From Propionibacteriaceae bacterium (GTDB taxonomy: Bacteria; Actinomycetota; Actinomycetes; Propionibacteriales; Propionibacteriaceae), in the NCBI GenBank assembly GCA_030538175.1, contig JAUNUL010000147.1:1-7087 (forward strand): DNA of 7,087 nucleotides. The letters are read 5' to 3'. Each line of letters starts with the position of its first letter. Position 1 is the first letter of the stretch. This document shows, in pieces, positions 1 to 6,310 of this stretch. Both the position numbers and the translations under genes were made by a program. Under the pieces are notes generated by a model. It had not been told where the DNA came from, made no database searches, and was given only the letters and a program-made list of their open reading frames with translations.

Positions 1-633
1 TTGATCGGCTGGCGAGCCGACACCCGAAGAGGTGGGCCGTCTGGCGGGTCGGAACGCGGACACGCTGGGCGCCCCGGTCACCCAGAATCGCCAGGGCAGG
101 TCGGTGGCGCGACTGATCCCGACCCGTGGCCCGGTGGTGATGGCCGGTTCGGTCTCGCGTGGTTGCAGGCGTACGCCGTCGCCCATCCCGGGGCACCCAA
201 GCTCAGCGGGGTCGGTTCCCAGCAGGAGCTCGGCCCCGTTGTCGGCCATCGTGATCCCCAGTGCGCGGGTGAGGCAGCCGGGGCCACGGGCGAGACGGTG
301 ATCCGGTACGCCGGGCCGCCGCTCCCGGGCGAGGTCGAGTCCGTCGACCACTTCTCCGGCCCGCAGGAGGACTCCCCCACCGACATCTGTCGGCGTACAG
401 ATCACATTGGCGCAGAAGTGCCCGTGCATCGCATAGACGTAGAGCCGCCCGGGAGGACCGAACATGACCGCGTTGCGACGTGTCCGACCGCGGTACGCGT
501 GGGATGCCGGGTCGTCGGCGCCGGTGTACGCCTCAACCTCGGTGAGCCGGACCGCCACCTCTCCACGGCGCAGGACCATGCCCAGGAGCAGGGGCGCCGT
601 GACCAGCGCGGAGGGGTCCAGAACGATGCTCAT
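1..633 (-). CDS. mpg: 3-methyladenine DNA glycosylase (Mpg/AAG family), 3' end cut by window edge
   Basis: A base-excision-repair enzyme that hydrolyses the N-glycosidic bond of alkylated or deaminated purines (3-methyladenine, 7-methylguanine, hypoxanthine), leaving an abasic site. The 211 visible residues carry the family signature in order: TEVEAY (31-36, with the presumed catalytic Glu34), DPASHAYRGRTRRNAVMFGP (41-60), LYVYAMHGHFCANV (64-77), RGPGCLTRALGI (116-127) and GPRVGISRATDLPWRF (168-183). The last is the usual C-terminal block, so only a short tail should lie beyond the edge. The ATG at 633-631 overlaps the methyltransferase stop as ATGA and has no clear Shine-Dalgarno, suggesting translational coupling. 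Oddity: in the DNA-wedge segment, where the family usually has Tyr-Gly-Met-His/Tyr, this protein reads His-Gly-His, one residue shorter. In Mycobacterium tuberculosis mpg lies just before tyrS, so tyrS may follow off the left edge (inference). The family call is secure. Confidence 0.93.
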   Translation of the reverse strand, partial: MSIVLDPSALVTAPLLLGMVLRRGEVAVRLTEVEAYTGADDPASHAYRGRTRRNAVMFGPPGRLYVYAMHGHFCANVICTPTDVGGGVLLRAGEVVDGLDLARERRPGVPDHRLARGPGCLTRALGITMADNGAELLLGTDPAELGCPGMGDGVRLQPRETEPAITTGPRVGISRATDLPWRFWVTGAPSVSAFRPARRPTSSGVGSPADQ

Positions 634-1676
634 GCAGCAAGCCCGAGCGTCATCGCGGCGACCGTGTCCGGGTCCCCGCAGACGATGACGTGCTCGGTGT
701 TGCGGGTGTGGGAGACCTTGCCGACCTTCTTGCCGAGGTGGTTGAAGATGCCAAGCCGGGCGCCGATATAGCGATCGAAGGCGAAATCGAGGACTTCCAC
801 GGCGCCACGTCCAGCGCACATCTCCACCAGCTCCGGCAACGGCACGAACCCTTCGTTGGAGAACGACACCACCACGACGTCGGCTGAAACCCGGGCCAAC
901 ACCTCGTCGAATTCGGCCGGCATCAGGCGTTTGCTGTTCCAGCGGCTCTTGAGCTCGGGGTCGCGGGCGTCGACCCGCTTGCAGGCGACCCCGTAATGCT
1001 CGGGGTCGTCGTTGCGGACCAGCGTCTCCCAGACGTGGTAGTTGTTCAGGTAGCGGTGTTGGTTGTAGGGCGGGTCAAGGTACGCAAAGTCCACCCGCGG
1101 CAGTTCGTCCACCAGGTCTGCGGCGTCGCGTTGGTGCGCCAGACCGGTGCCGGGCGCCGGCTCGGGGGGTCGCATCTGCAGTCGGCCATAGGACCGTCGC
1201 GACCATTCTTTCAAGTAGGCCATCTGCAGCCCCACGGTGGAATCGACCCGGTCGGCCGCCTCCAGCAAGCTGGTCAGCAGCAGGGGGCGCAGCGGCGACC
1301 CGGCGTACAGTTCATCGATCCCAGCCCGGATCGCGTCGATCCGCAGCCCGTTGTGCGGCTGGAAATAGCGGGCTTGCTCGCAGAACACCTCGGTGACATA
1401 TCCTCGGCGGTCCGGCAGCGCCATGAGGCGGTCGATGGCCTCGGTGAGCTCGGCAGGGTCGAGCGTGGCGGGATCGGTTTCGACATAGCACTGGGCCAGG
1501 ACATGGGCATAAGCGGCGGTGTCGTTGGCGTGGACGAACCCACCGCGGCGGTTGAACTCCTGGGCAACGCGCGTTGTTCCGGTGAACAGGTCGAGTGCCG
1601 TGTGGGCACCACTGCGGGTGAACAACTCGCCAAGAACGGGCACCAGGGTCCGTTTGGAGCCCAAGTACTTGATCAT
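630..1676 (-). CDS. D12-class (Dam-like) adenine-specific DNA methyltransferase, apparently orphan
   Basis: Transfers a methyl group from S-adenosylmethionine to N6 of adenine in DNA. From the ATG at 1676 it has 348 residues: KYLGSKR at 3-9 (family N-terminal motif), the SAM-binding LDLFTGTTRVAQ at 28-39, HAND at 49-52, a 60-190 region expected to read the DNA target, the catalytic motif IV as YLDPPYNQHRYLNNYHVWET (199-218), and a C-terminal strand region ending near 332. Motif I before the recognition region before DPPY is the alpha-type order of Dam. No endonuclease gene is beside it, so it looks like an orphan methylase; the target site cannot be read from sequence. Start choice: ATG 1676 gives MIKYLGSKR and lies 7 nt after a TACGAT box; ATG 1685 (three residues longer) is the alternative, and neither has a good Shine-Dalgarno. 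Its stop overlaps the glycosylase start by 4 nt, so the two are likely one transcript. Confidence 0.92.
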   Translation of the reverse strand: MIKYLGSKRTLVPVLGELFTRSGAHTALDLFTGTTRVAQEFNRRGGFVHANDTAAYAHVLAQCYVETDPATLDPAELTEAIDRLMALPDRRGYVTEVFCEQARYFQPHNGLRIDAIRAGIDELYAGSPLRPLLLTSLLEAADRVDSTVGLQMAYLKEWSRRSYGRLQMRPPEPAPGTGLAHQRDAADLVDELPRVDFAYLDPPYNQHRYLNNYHVWETLVRNDDPEHYGVACKRVDARDPELKSRWNSKRLMPAEFDEVLARVSADVVVVSFSNEGFVPLPELVEMCAGRGAVEVLDFAFDRYIGARLGIFNHLGKKVGKVSHTRNTEHVIVCGDPDTVAAMTLGLAA

Positions 1677-1683
1677 CTTGCTC

Positions 1684-1689
1684 ATCGTA
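1684..1689 (-). promoter_or_regulatory. Candidate -10 box (TACGAT) for the methyltransferase operon
   Basis: On the minus strand TACGAT fits TANNNT and is followed by exactly 7 nt before the ATG at 1676, the spacing expected if transcription starts at the A of the start codon (leaderless mRNA, common in actinomycetes). No convincing -35 is visible. It shares its TA step with the plus-strand box at 1688-1693. Prediction from motif and spacing only. Confidence 0.4.
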
Positions 1690-1693
1690 GGCT
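1688..1693 (+). promoter_or_regulatory. Candidate -10 box (TAGGCT) for the membrane glycosyltransferase
   Basis: TAGGCT fits TANNNT and is followed by exactly 7 nt before the GTG at 1701, which suits a leaderless transcript. The best -35-like hexamer, TTGATC at 1669-1674, is only 13 bp away, so the -35 is weak or absent. The AGG at 1689-1691 could alternatively be a poor ribosome binding site. It lies back-to-back with the minus-strand box at 1684-1689. Confidence 0.4.
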
Positions 1694-1700
1694 GACCAGC

Positions 1701-3548
1701 GTGTTTCCGGCCGCGCCCCGCAGACGAGTCGCCCGCCTCGCCGTGATCGTGGTGGTGGCGTTGGTCACCCTCGGTCAGATCGTGCGGCCCGGGCTGAACC
1801 AGGATGTGCGCTATGTCCTGGGCGTTCTCGACAGCGCCGCGGGCGCTGGTCTGGTGTGGACGGAGGTCTGGGCGCACCGGCCGCTGGCCGCCCGCGGGGT
1901 CGTCGCCCTGTTCGATGCGCTGTCCCCGGGCGGCTTCATGGTGCGGGAGATGGTGTTTCGCGCGTGGTGTGTCGCCCTCGCCGCGGGTGCGGCAGTTCTG
2001 CTGTGGCGCGGCTTGTTGGCCGCTGGAACGTCCCGCGTGGCCGGATCGGGTCTGCTGACCGGGACGACGGCACGTTTAACCGGGACGGCGGCAGGTTCCG
2101 ATGACCTGTCGGATTCCCGTACGCCGCAGGTCGCCGCCTGGTCGGCGCTCGCTGCGGGCGCGGCCCTGGCGTGGGCGCCCGGTTGGGACTTCGCGGAGCC
2201 GGAGTGGTTCGCGGCAGTCCTGGCGGTCGCTGCGATCGGGCTGGCGCTCATTTCCTCGGGCGAGCGCACTGGGTCCGAGGGCCGCGCACCACGCTGGCCA
2301 TGGCTCGTGGCGGGCTTGCTGCTCGCGGTGGTGGTGCTGCTGAAGTTCACGACGGCGGCCACCGCGCTGGCGGCGTTGCTCGTGATCTGGGCGATCAACC
2401 GGTCCCGGGGTGTGCGCACTGCGGTCGTGACGGCGGTCGCCTCTGTGGCGTTGTTCGGCCTCACGGTGCTGATCGAGCCGCGGGAGTGGCAGTGGCTCCG
2501 CGATATGCCGACCCTCAATCCACCCTTCTCCCCCGGCTCGTCGCTCAAGGTGCTTGAGGGGCTGGTGAACTCAACGGTCGTGTCCCCGGTGACACTGGTC
2601 GGGCTGGTCGCGGTGGCCTGGCTGCTGACCCGTGACAGGTCCCTGCGCAGGTTGGCCGTTGTCGCGTTGGTGGTCCTGGTGGTGCTGGTTGCGCCCTTCG
2701 TGGTGCAGCAACAGAACTTTCTTTATCACCTCGCGGCTTTGCCGGTGGCTGCCGCTGGCATCGCGGCAGCAGTAGCTGCCTATGACCCGCGGGTCCGCAT
2801 CGGTCTCGCTGGCACTGGTCTCGCGGGCTTGGTGGTGGGGGTGGGCGTGTTCGCCGTCGGTCCCCGGACACGGTCGGAGAACTGGTGGGTGGGCGCGATC
2901 GTGGTCCTGCTGGTGCTGGCCCTGGGCTGCGCCATGGCACTCCTGGCGGCGATTGTTGGCCGCCACCAACGTGCGGTTGCACCAGGCCGTCCAGATCCCC
3001 TGGTCGCCGGGCAAGCCAGGATCGACGGAGCTGGGGCTGGTCACGGCACGGTTGGCGGCGGAGCGGCCCTGTCTGTGCTGCTGATCGCGGTGTGTTTGGC
3101 CCCGCTGCTGGTGACGGTGTCACCGCGGACGGCGTACTCCTTCTCCCTGGCCCACAACCGGACGACGGCCGCCGACAATCTGAGCCAGACACAAGCCGCG
3201 GAACAACGCTGGCAGGCGGTCCGTTCGGTGCTGCCCGCGGAGGACCGGGTGGTCTATCTGTCGTTCGCCGCACCCTATTGGCTGGGCAACCCGAGTCCGT
3301 GCCGCTATGTCTCCCCCACGTTCCTCCAGCGCGCCCGCGGGGAGCGCAGTGACGTGATCGCGGACACGAGAAGCTATGCCGAGAACCTCGACTGCCTGCA
3401 TGACGTCAAGGTCGATGCGGTCGTGATCGAGACAGGTTGGTTCCCGATCGACAAGGCGCGACCCGAGATCCAGGCGGCGGTGTCAGCCCGATTCGACTGC
3501 GACCGCCACCCGGAGATCGAGGGCTTGCGGATCTGCCCACGTCGCTGA
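1701..3548 (+). CDS. Polytopic membrane protein, probable GT-C type glycosyltransferase
   Basis: A 615-residue integral membrane protein with about 11-12 hydrophobic segments (roughly 12-28, 84-106, 144-159, 169-185, 201-229, 238-258, and five or six more between 293 and 470) and a soluble C-terminal domain of about 140 residues. The layout matches GT-C enzymes, which take sugar from a polyprenyl-phosphate donor outside the membrane: an arginine-rich cytoplasmic N-terminus (RRRVAR), a first outer loop with acidic residues (NQDVRY at 33-38, then WTEVWAHRPL at 53-62), LLKFT at 213-217, and a C-terminal PYWLGNPSPCRYVSPTFLQR stretch with paired cysteines. I recognise the type, not a named family; acceptor and pathway (cell-wall polysaccharide or glycoprotein) are unknown. 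The GTG at 1701 is chosen because it keeps the charged N-terminus ahead of helix 1 and sits 7 nt after a -10 box; upstream codons in this frame overlap the divergent methyltransferase. Leu126 is encoded by TTA (2076-2078), in a polar Gly/Thr-rich loop at 110-143. Confidence 0.72.
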   Translation: MFPAAPRRRVARLAVIVVVALVTLGQIVRPGLNQDVRYVLGVLDSAAGAGLVWTEVWAHRPLAARGVVALFDALSPGGFMVREMVFRAWCVALAAGAAVLLWRGLLAAGTSRVAGSGLLTGTTARLTGTAAGSDDLSDSRTPQVAAWSALAAGAALAWAPGWDFAEPEWFAAVLAVAAIGLALISSGERTGSEGRAPRWPWLVAGLLLAVVVLLKFTTAATALAALLVIWAINRSRGVRTAVVTAVASVALFGLTVLIEPREWQWLRDMPTLNPPFSPGSSLKVLEGLVNSTVVSPVTLVGLVAVAWLLTRDRSLRRLAVVALVVLVVLVAPFVVQQQNFLYHLAALPVAAAGIAAAVAAYDPRVRIGLAGTGLAGLVVGVGVFAVGPRTRSENWWVGAIVVLLVLALGCAMALLAAIVGRHQRAVAPGRPDPLVAGQARIDGAGAGHGTVGGGAALSVLLIAVCLAPLLVTVSPRTAYSFSLAHNRTTAADNLSQTQAAEQRWQAVRSVLPAEDRVVYLSFAAPYWLGNPSPCRYVSPTFLQRARGERSDVIADTRSYAENLDCLHDVKVDAVVIETGWFPIDKARPEIQAAVSARFDCDRHPEIEGLRICPRR

Positions 3549-3582
3549 GGCGCGCCGCTGGATCCCGGCCGCCCACGCGCTG

Positions 3583-3606
3583 GGCCACTCTCACGCTGAG
3601 AGGGCC
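3583..3606. terminator. Hairpin between convergent genes, candidate bidirectional terminator
   Basis: GGCC-A-CTCTC, loop ACGCT, GAGAG-GGCC forms a 9-bp stem with a single bulged A. It lies 35 nt after the glycosyltransferase stop and just beyond the stop of the convergent metallopeptidase. There is no T-tract on either side, as is common for terminators of GC-rich actinomycetes. Confidence 0.5.
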
Positions 3607-3614
3607 GAACGGGC

Positions 3615-4478
3615 TCAGACCTGCCGGGAGGCGAAGGTGTTGCAGGCGTTCGGGTCGCCGGTGTTGTAGCCGGTCGCCAGCCACCGCTTGCGCTGCTCCG
3701 ACGATCCGTGGGTCCAGGCATCCGGGTTCACCCGGCCCTGGGTGCGCTGCTGGATCGAGTCATCGCCGACGATGCGAGCGGCATCGAGCGCGTTGTTGAG
3801 GTCTTCCTGGGTCACCTGGGAAATCGGGCCCTGCGGATCATTGACCACGTGCTTGAACCAGACACCGGCATAGCAGTCGGCCTGCAGCTCAAGCCGCGTC
3901 GCCGGGGAGTCCGGACCGGTCGTCTGCCCCTGCCGCTGGACCTGCTCCATGACACCGGTCAGATTCTGGATGTGGTGCCCGTATTCGTGGGCGATGACAT
4001 AGGCCTCAGCCGCGTCGCTCTTCTGTCCACCGAGCTGACGGAGCATCGAGTCGAAGAAGGTCTCATCGAGATAGACCCGGCTGTCCGCGGGGCAATAGAA
4101 CGGGCCCACGGCCGAGGTCGCGGTGCCGCAAGCCGTGGACACCTGGTTGGTGAAAAGCCGGGTCTGGGTCATCTGATAACCGCTGTAGGCCTGCGACCAG
4201 TAGTCCTGGATCGAGTTCGTGTACGCCACCCAACGGCACTCGCGGTTCTGTTGGATGTCCTGGCCCGTCTGGCAATGCGCATAGGCATTGGAGTCCGGAC
4301 GGCTCTCTGCCTGGCCACCGCCGGCCAAGCCGGTGAGGTCGATGCCGAACAGCTGGCTGAGGATGAACAACAGGATCATCGTCCCGACACCGCCACCGAC
4401 AGCGATGCGGCCACCCGCGCCGCCGCCACCGCCGGCGACCTGGCCGGAATCCAAACGCGCGTTGTCGTTGTATCGCAC
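3615..4478 (-). CDS. ypfJ: Neutral zinc metallopeptidase, YpfJ family (membrane-anchored)
   Basis: A predicted zinc-dependent peptidase of 287 residues, the same size as I recall for E. coli YpfJ. Order: a short polar N-terminus, a Gly-rich linker (16-31), one membrane segment (about 32-46), then GIDLTGL, a hallmark just after the helix, and an outward-facing catalytic domain. The zinc site is HEYGHH at 164-169 (His164, His168, catalytic Glu165), with the third ligand probably in LELQADCYAGVW (196-207). Cysteines at 69, 81, 117, 129, 202 and 279 could form disulphides outside the membrane. DAWTHGSSEQRKRW (253-266) is the typical C-terminal block. The GTG start is supported by AAGGAGG five nt upstream. 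It diverges from the NUDIX gene and has its own candidate promoter in the 173-bp gap. Substrate and physiological role are not established for the family as far as I know, but the family call is firm. Confidence 0.94.
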   Translation of the reverse strand: MRYNDNARLDSGQVAGGGGGAGGRIAVGGGVGTMILLFILSQLFGIDLTGLAGGGQAESRPDSNAYAHCQTGQDIQQNRECRWVAYTNSIQDYWSQAYSGYQMTQTRLFTNQVSTACGTATSAVGPFYCPADSRVYLDETFFDSMLRQLGGQKSDAAEAYVIAHEYGHHIQNLTGVMEQVQRQGQTTGPDSPATRLELQADCYAGVWFKHVVNDPQGPISQVTQEDLNNALDAARIVGDDSIQQRTQGRVNPDAWTHGSSEQRKRWLATGYNTGDPNACNTFASRQV

Positions 4479-4483
4479 CGCAG

Positions 4484-4490
4484 CCTCCTT
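4484..4490 (-). promoter_or_regulatory. Shine-Dalgarno site of the metallopeptidase gene
   Basis: AAGGAGG on the minus strand lies 5 nt before the GTG at 4478. It decides a GTG start where no ATG is suitably placed, and contrasts with the SD-less starts of the methyltransferase, membrane glycosyltransferase and NUDIX genes. Confidence 0.85.
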
Positions 4491-4532
4491 CGGACCGACC
4501 CGGACCTATTCCGAGGCGGAGGGAACGGGAAA

Positions 4533-4538
4533 ATCATA
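4533..4538 (-). promoter_or_regulatory. Candidate -10 box (TATGAT) for the metallopeptidase gene
   Basis: TATGAT on the minus strand is one base from the TATAAT consensus. It lies 54 nt before the GTG, giving a 5' leader of about 48 nt that contains the Shine-Dalgarno. The hexamer 17 bp upstream (GTGCAG) is a poor -35. Confidence 0.45.
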
Positions 4539-4639
4539 GCCAGCACTCGAAACGGCTGCACGAACCCATCTGGGGTGGGGCGAAGTCGGTCCGGGCAGCG
4601 GTGCCGCGCCGACGGTGAAGGCCTCCACCCTGTCCGGCC

Positions 4640-4645
4640 TATGAT
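4640..4645 (+). promoter_or_regulatory. Candidate -10 box (TATGAT) for the NUDIX gene, leaderless spacing
   Basis: TATGAT is followed by 6 nt and then the ATG at 4652. There is no AGGAGG-type site in between, so the mRNA probably begins at or next to the start codon. No clear -35 is visible; GTGAAG at 4615-4620 is a weak match with a 19-bp spacer. Confidence 0.5.
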
Positions 4646-4651
4646 GGTCGG

Positions 4652-5329
4652 ATGCGCATCGTCTGTGTTTCTGCACCGGGCGGCGCCGAACTGTTCGAAA
4701 GCCAACTAGCCCATGGTGAAGACCCTCGCATCGCCGTGTGGCAACACGGCCTGCGGTTCGCCCGCCCGCTGACCGCCCGCCGAGTTGGCGAGGACATTGT
4801 GTTGACCGTTCAGGGCACCCCGCACTCGCACGTGCACGTGCGGGCCCGGCGCCCACGTGGGCTGGATCCGGATGCGGAAATCCAGCCGGGTGAGGTCCCA
4901 CAGGTCCGGCAGCGCATCGCGGCGTACGCGATCGTCACTTCCCCCCGGGGCCTGCTGGCCACCCAGTTCTCTGAACAGACGCATGTTCCCGGTCAATGGG
5001 GCCTGCCCGGGGGCGGGGTCGATGAGGGCGAAGAACCTTGCGAAACCATCGTCCGGGAGGCGCTGGAGGAAACCGGCCAGCGGATCAATCCGGAGGCGCT
5101 GGTGGATGTGCAGAGCGATCACTGGATCGGCCGGGCCCCGAACGGGGTGCTTGAGGACTTCCACGCGATCCGGCTCGTTTATCGGGCCCACTGCACCGAC
5201 CCGACTGATCCGGTCGTCCATGATGTCGGCGGCACGACGTCGGGTGCGATGTGGGTGGCGTGGCCGGATGTACGCCGCACCCGCTGGACCTCCGGCACCC
5301 GATCGCTGCTGGACCGCCACGTCCGCTGA
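4652..5329 (+). CDS. NUDIX hydrolase with an N-terminal extension
   Basis: Hydrolyses a nucleoside diphosphate linked to another moiety; the substrate cannot be told from sequence. The protein has 225 residues. The NUDIX fold starts around RIAAYAIV (88-95), and the Nudix box runs from Gly121 to Gln143: GGVDEGE, then EPCETIV, then REALEETG, with the metal-binding REXXEE glutamates (136, 139, 140) intact. The final consensus aliphatic position is Gln143. WGLPGG (116-121) precedes the box, as in many members. The first ~85 residues, including IAVWQHGLRFARPL (27-40) and HSHVHVRARR (59-68), are not part of the NUDIX fold and I do not recognise them; their length exceeds the usual single-domain enzyme. 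The ATG at 4652 is chosen for its position 6 nt after TATGAT and because earlier ATGs at 4641 and 4644 are in another frame. The gene is monocistronic: divergent from the metallopeptidase and closed by the hairpin at 5400-5430. Confidence 0.9.
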   Translation: MRIVCVSAPGGAELFESQLAHGEDPRIAVWQHGLRFARPLTARRVGEDIVLTVQGTPHSHVHVRARRPRGLDPDAEIQPGEVPQVRQRIAAYAIVTSPRGLLATQFSEQTHVPGQWGLPGGGVDEGEEPCETIVREALEETGQRINPEALVDVQSDHWIGRAPNGVLEDFHAIRLVYRAHCTDPTDPVVHDVGGTTSGAMWVAWPDVRRTRWTSGTRSLLDRHVR

Positions 5330-5399
5330 CGCCCCCTGCCTCCTCAGCAGGTGGCAATCGATTCCTGCGCTGGCCGAGTCGCCCCATCACGGGGACGCA

Positions 5400-5430
5400 G
5401 AACGCCCGCCGGGAATCCCGACGGGCGTTC
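5400..5430. terminator. Strong hairpin, likely bidirectional terminator
   Basis: GAACGCCCG pairs perfectly with CGGGCGTTC. After one C-A mismatch the stem continues as CGGG/CCCG around an AAT loop, giving 13 pairs in total. It lies 70 nt after the NUDIX stop and 13 nt beyond the stop of the convergent Bax inhibitor-like gene, and can serve both. Only a short T pair (AGTT) follows on the plus strand. The rest of 5330-5443 holds nothing I can call. Confidence 0.75.
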
Positions 5431-5443
5431 AGTTGGCTGATGG

Positions 5444-6271
5444 TCAGCGGCGGAAATAGGAGATGATCCGCAGCATCTCGATATAGAGCCAGACCAGGGT
5501 CACGGTGAGGCCGAAGGCGGCCTTCCACGACTCGTTGGCCGGGGCGCCCATCTGGATGCCCCGCTCGATGTAGTCGAAGTCGAGCACCAGGTTCAGCACC
5601 GCCAGCACCACGGCGAGGGCCGAGACGCCGATGGCGAGGAGGCTGACCGGACCGTCGACACCGGCGCGGAGGCCGAGGCCTGCCCCACCGTTGACGCCGA
5701 CCAGGGAGAGGACGAAGTTGAGCAGCGTCACGACTGCGAACGCGACCGTGGCGATGACGACGACCTTGGTGAACTTCGGCGTGACCCGGATGTTGAAGAA
5801 CTTATAGGCCGCCAGCGTCAACGCGGCCGCCACGAACGTGGCGAAGACTGCCTGGACGACGATGCCTGGATAGAAGCTCTCGAAGATCTTCGACATGCCG
5901 CCGACAAAGACACCCTCGACGATCGCGAAGATGAACACCATCCCCGGGGAGATCGCGCGACGGAACGCCACGATGAGCGTCAGCACGACGGTGCCCAGTG
6001 CCGCGCCGATGGTGGCGGGCATGAGGAGGTTGATCGGCAGGAAGAAGAACGCGGCCGCGGCCACGATGATCACGATGCCGAGCATCAGCCCGGTCTTGGT
6101 GACGACGTCATCGAACGTCATGACACCGCGGTCACGCGAGCCCGGCTGTGGGTCCTGTGGTCCAAATCCCTGCTGGCCGGGGCCGGATGGGTATTGCGAA
6201 TATCCGCCCGCGTGGCCGCCCGGGGTGAAGGCGTCGGACCGCGAGAGCACGGGGTTCGAACTGCGAAGCAT
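5444..6271 (-). CDS. Bax inhibitor-1/YccA-like seven-helix membrane protein
   Basis: A 275-residue integral membrane protein of the BI-1 (TMBIM) superfamily. Its founding members affect calcium leak and cell death in eukaryotes, and the bacterial homologue YetJ is a pH-sensitive calcium channel; the role in actinomycetes is unknown. Residues 1-48 are a polar Gly/Pro/Gln-rich cytoplasmic tail with no predicted fold. Seven helices follow at about 62-80, 84-103, 109-128, 138-157, 167-191, 209-230 and 250-268. The family's C-terminal signature is present: LVLDFDYIERGIQMGAPANE (228-247), then W249 and LVWLYIEMLRII (259-270). Asp231 and Asp233 lie where the superfamily's conserved aspartates fall. 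The ATG at 6271 is supported by AGGAGGA just upstream, and a -10 box lies about 40 nt away. It lies downstream of the tRNA on the same strand, but probably has its own promoter. Confidence 0.93.
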   Translation of the reverse strand: MLRSSNPVLSRSDAFTPGGHAGGYSQYPSGPGQQGFGPQDPQPGSRDRGVMTFDDVVTKTGLMLGIVIIVAAAAFFFLPINLLMPATIGAALGTVVLTLIVAFRRAISPGMVFIFAIVEGVFVGGMSKIFESFYPGIVVQAVFATFVAAALTLAAYKFFNIRVTPKFTKVVVIATVAFAVVTLLNFVLSLVGVNGGAGLGLRAGVDGPVSLLAIGVSALAVVLAVLNLVLDFDYIERGIQMGAPANESWKAAFGLTVTLVWLYIEMLRIISYFRR

Positions 6272-6274
6272 GCT

Positions 6275-6281
6275 TCCTCCT
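6275..6281 (-). promoter_or_regulatory. Shine-Dalgarno site of the Bax inhibitor-like gene
   Basis: AGGAGGA on the minus strand, ending 3 nt before the ATG at 6271 (GGAGG core 4 nt away). It fixes the start that gives the MLRSSNPV N-terminus. Confidence 0.85.
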
Positions 6282-6310
6282 GTCGGGGGCGCATCGCACG
6301 CCCACTGTTC

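Noticed and set aside
1..771. Long plus-strand open frame over the glycosylase.
   Set aside because: The opposite strand encodes a clear AAG-family protein with all motifs. The plus frame is Gly/Arg/Pro-rich shadow sequence typical of GC-rich DNA.
996..1700. Forward-strand open frame joined in phase to the glycosyltransferase, which would add 235 residues at its N-terminus.
   Set aside because: It is antisense to the well-supported methyltransferase, including its DPPY motif, and its translation has no domain-like character. The charged segment plus helix after GTG 1701 makes a natural N-terminus.
1677..1877. Extension of the methyltransferase to an ATG at 1877.
   Set aside because: The added 67 residues are antisense to the glycosyltransferase, are low in hydrophobic pattern, and precede the family's conserved start KYLGSKR.
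1811..3273. Long minus-strand frames under the membrane protein gene.
   Set aside because: They are Pro/Arg/Ser-rich shadows; the plus-strand frame shows regular hydrophobic helices with positive-inside loops.
3708..4709. A 333-codon plus-strand frame antisense to the metallopeptidase.
   Set aside because: The minus strand encodes HEYGHH and the complete YpfJ family layout with a strong Shine-Dalgarno. The plus frame has no recognisable domain and runs into the NUDIX start region.
5378..5395. Small CCCC-ATCAC-GGGG hairpin before the 5400-5430 terminator.
   Set aside because: Only four pairs in GC-rich DNA, next to a far stronger hairpin that already explains termination.
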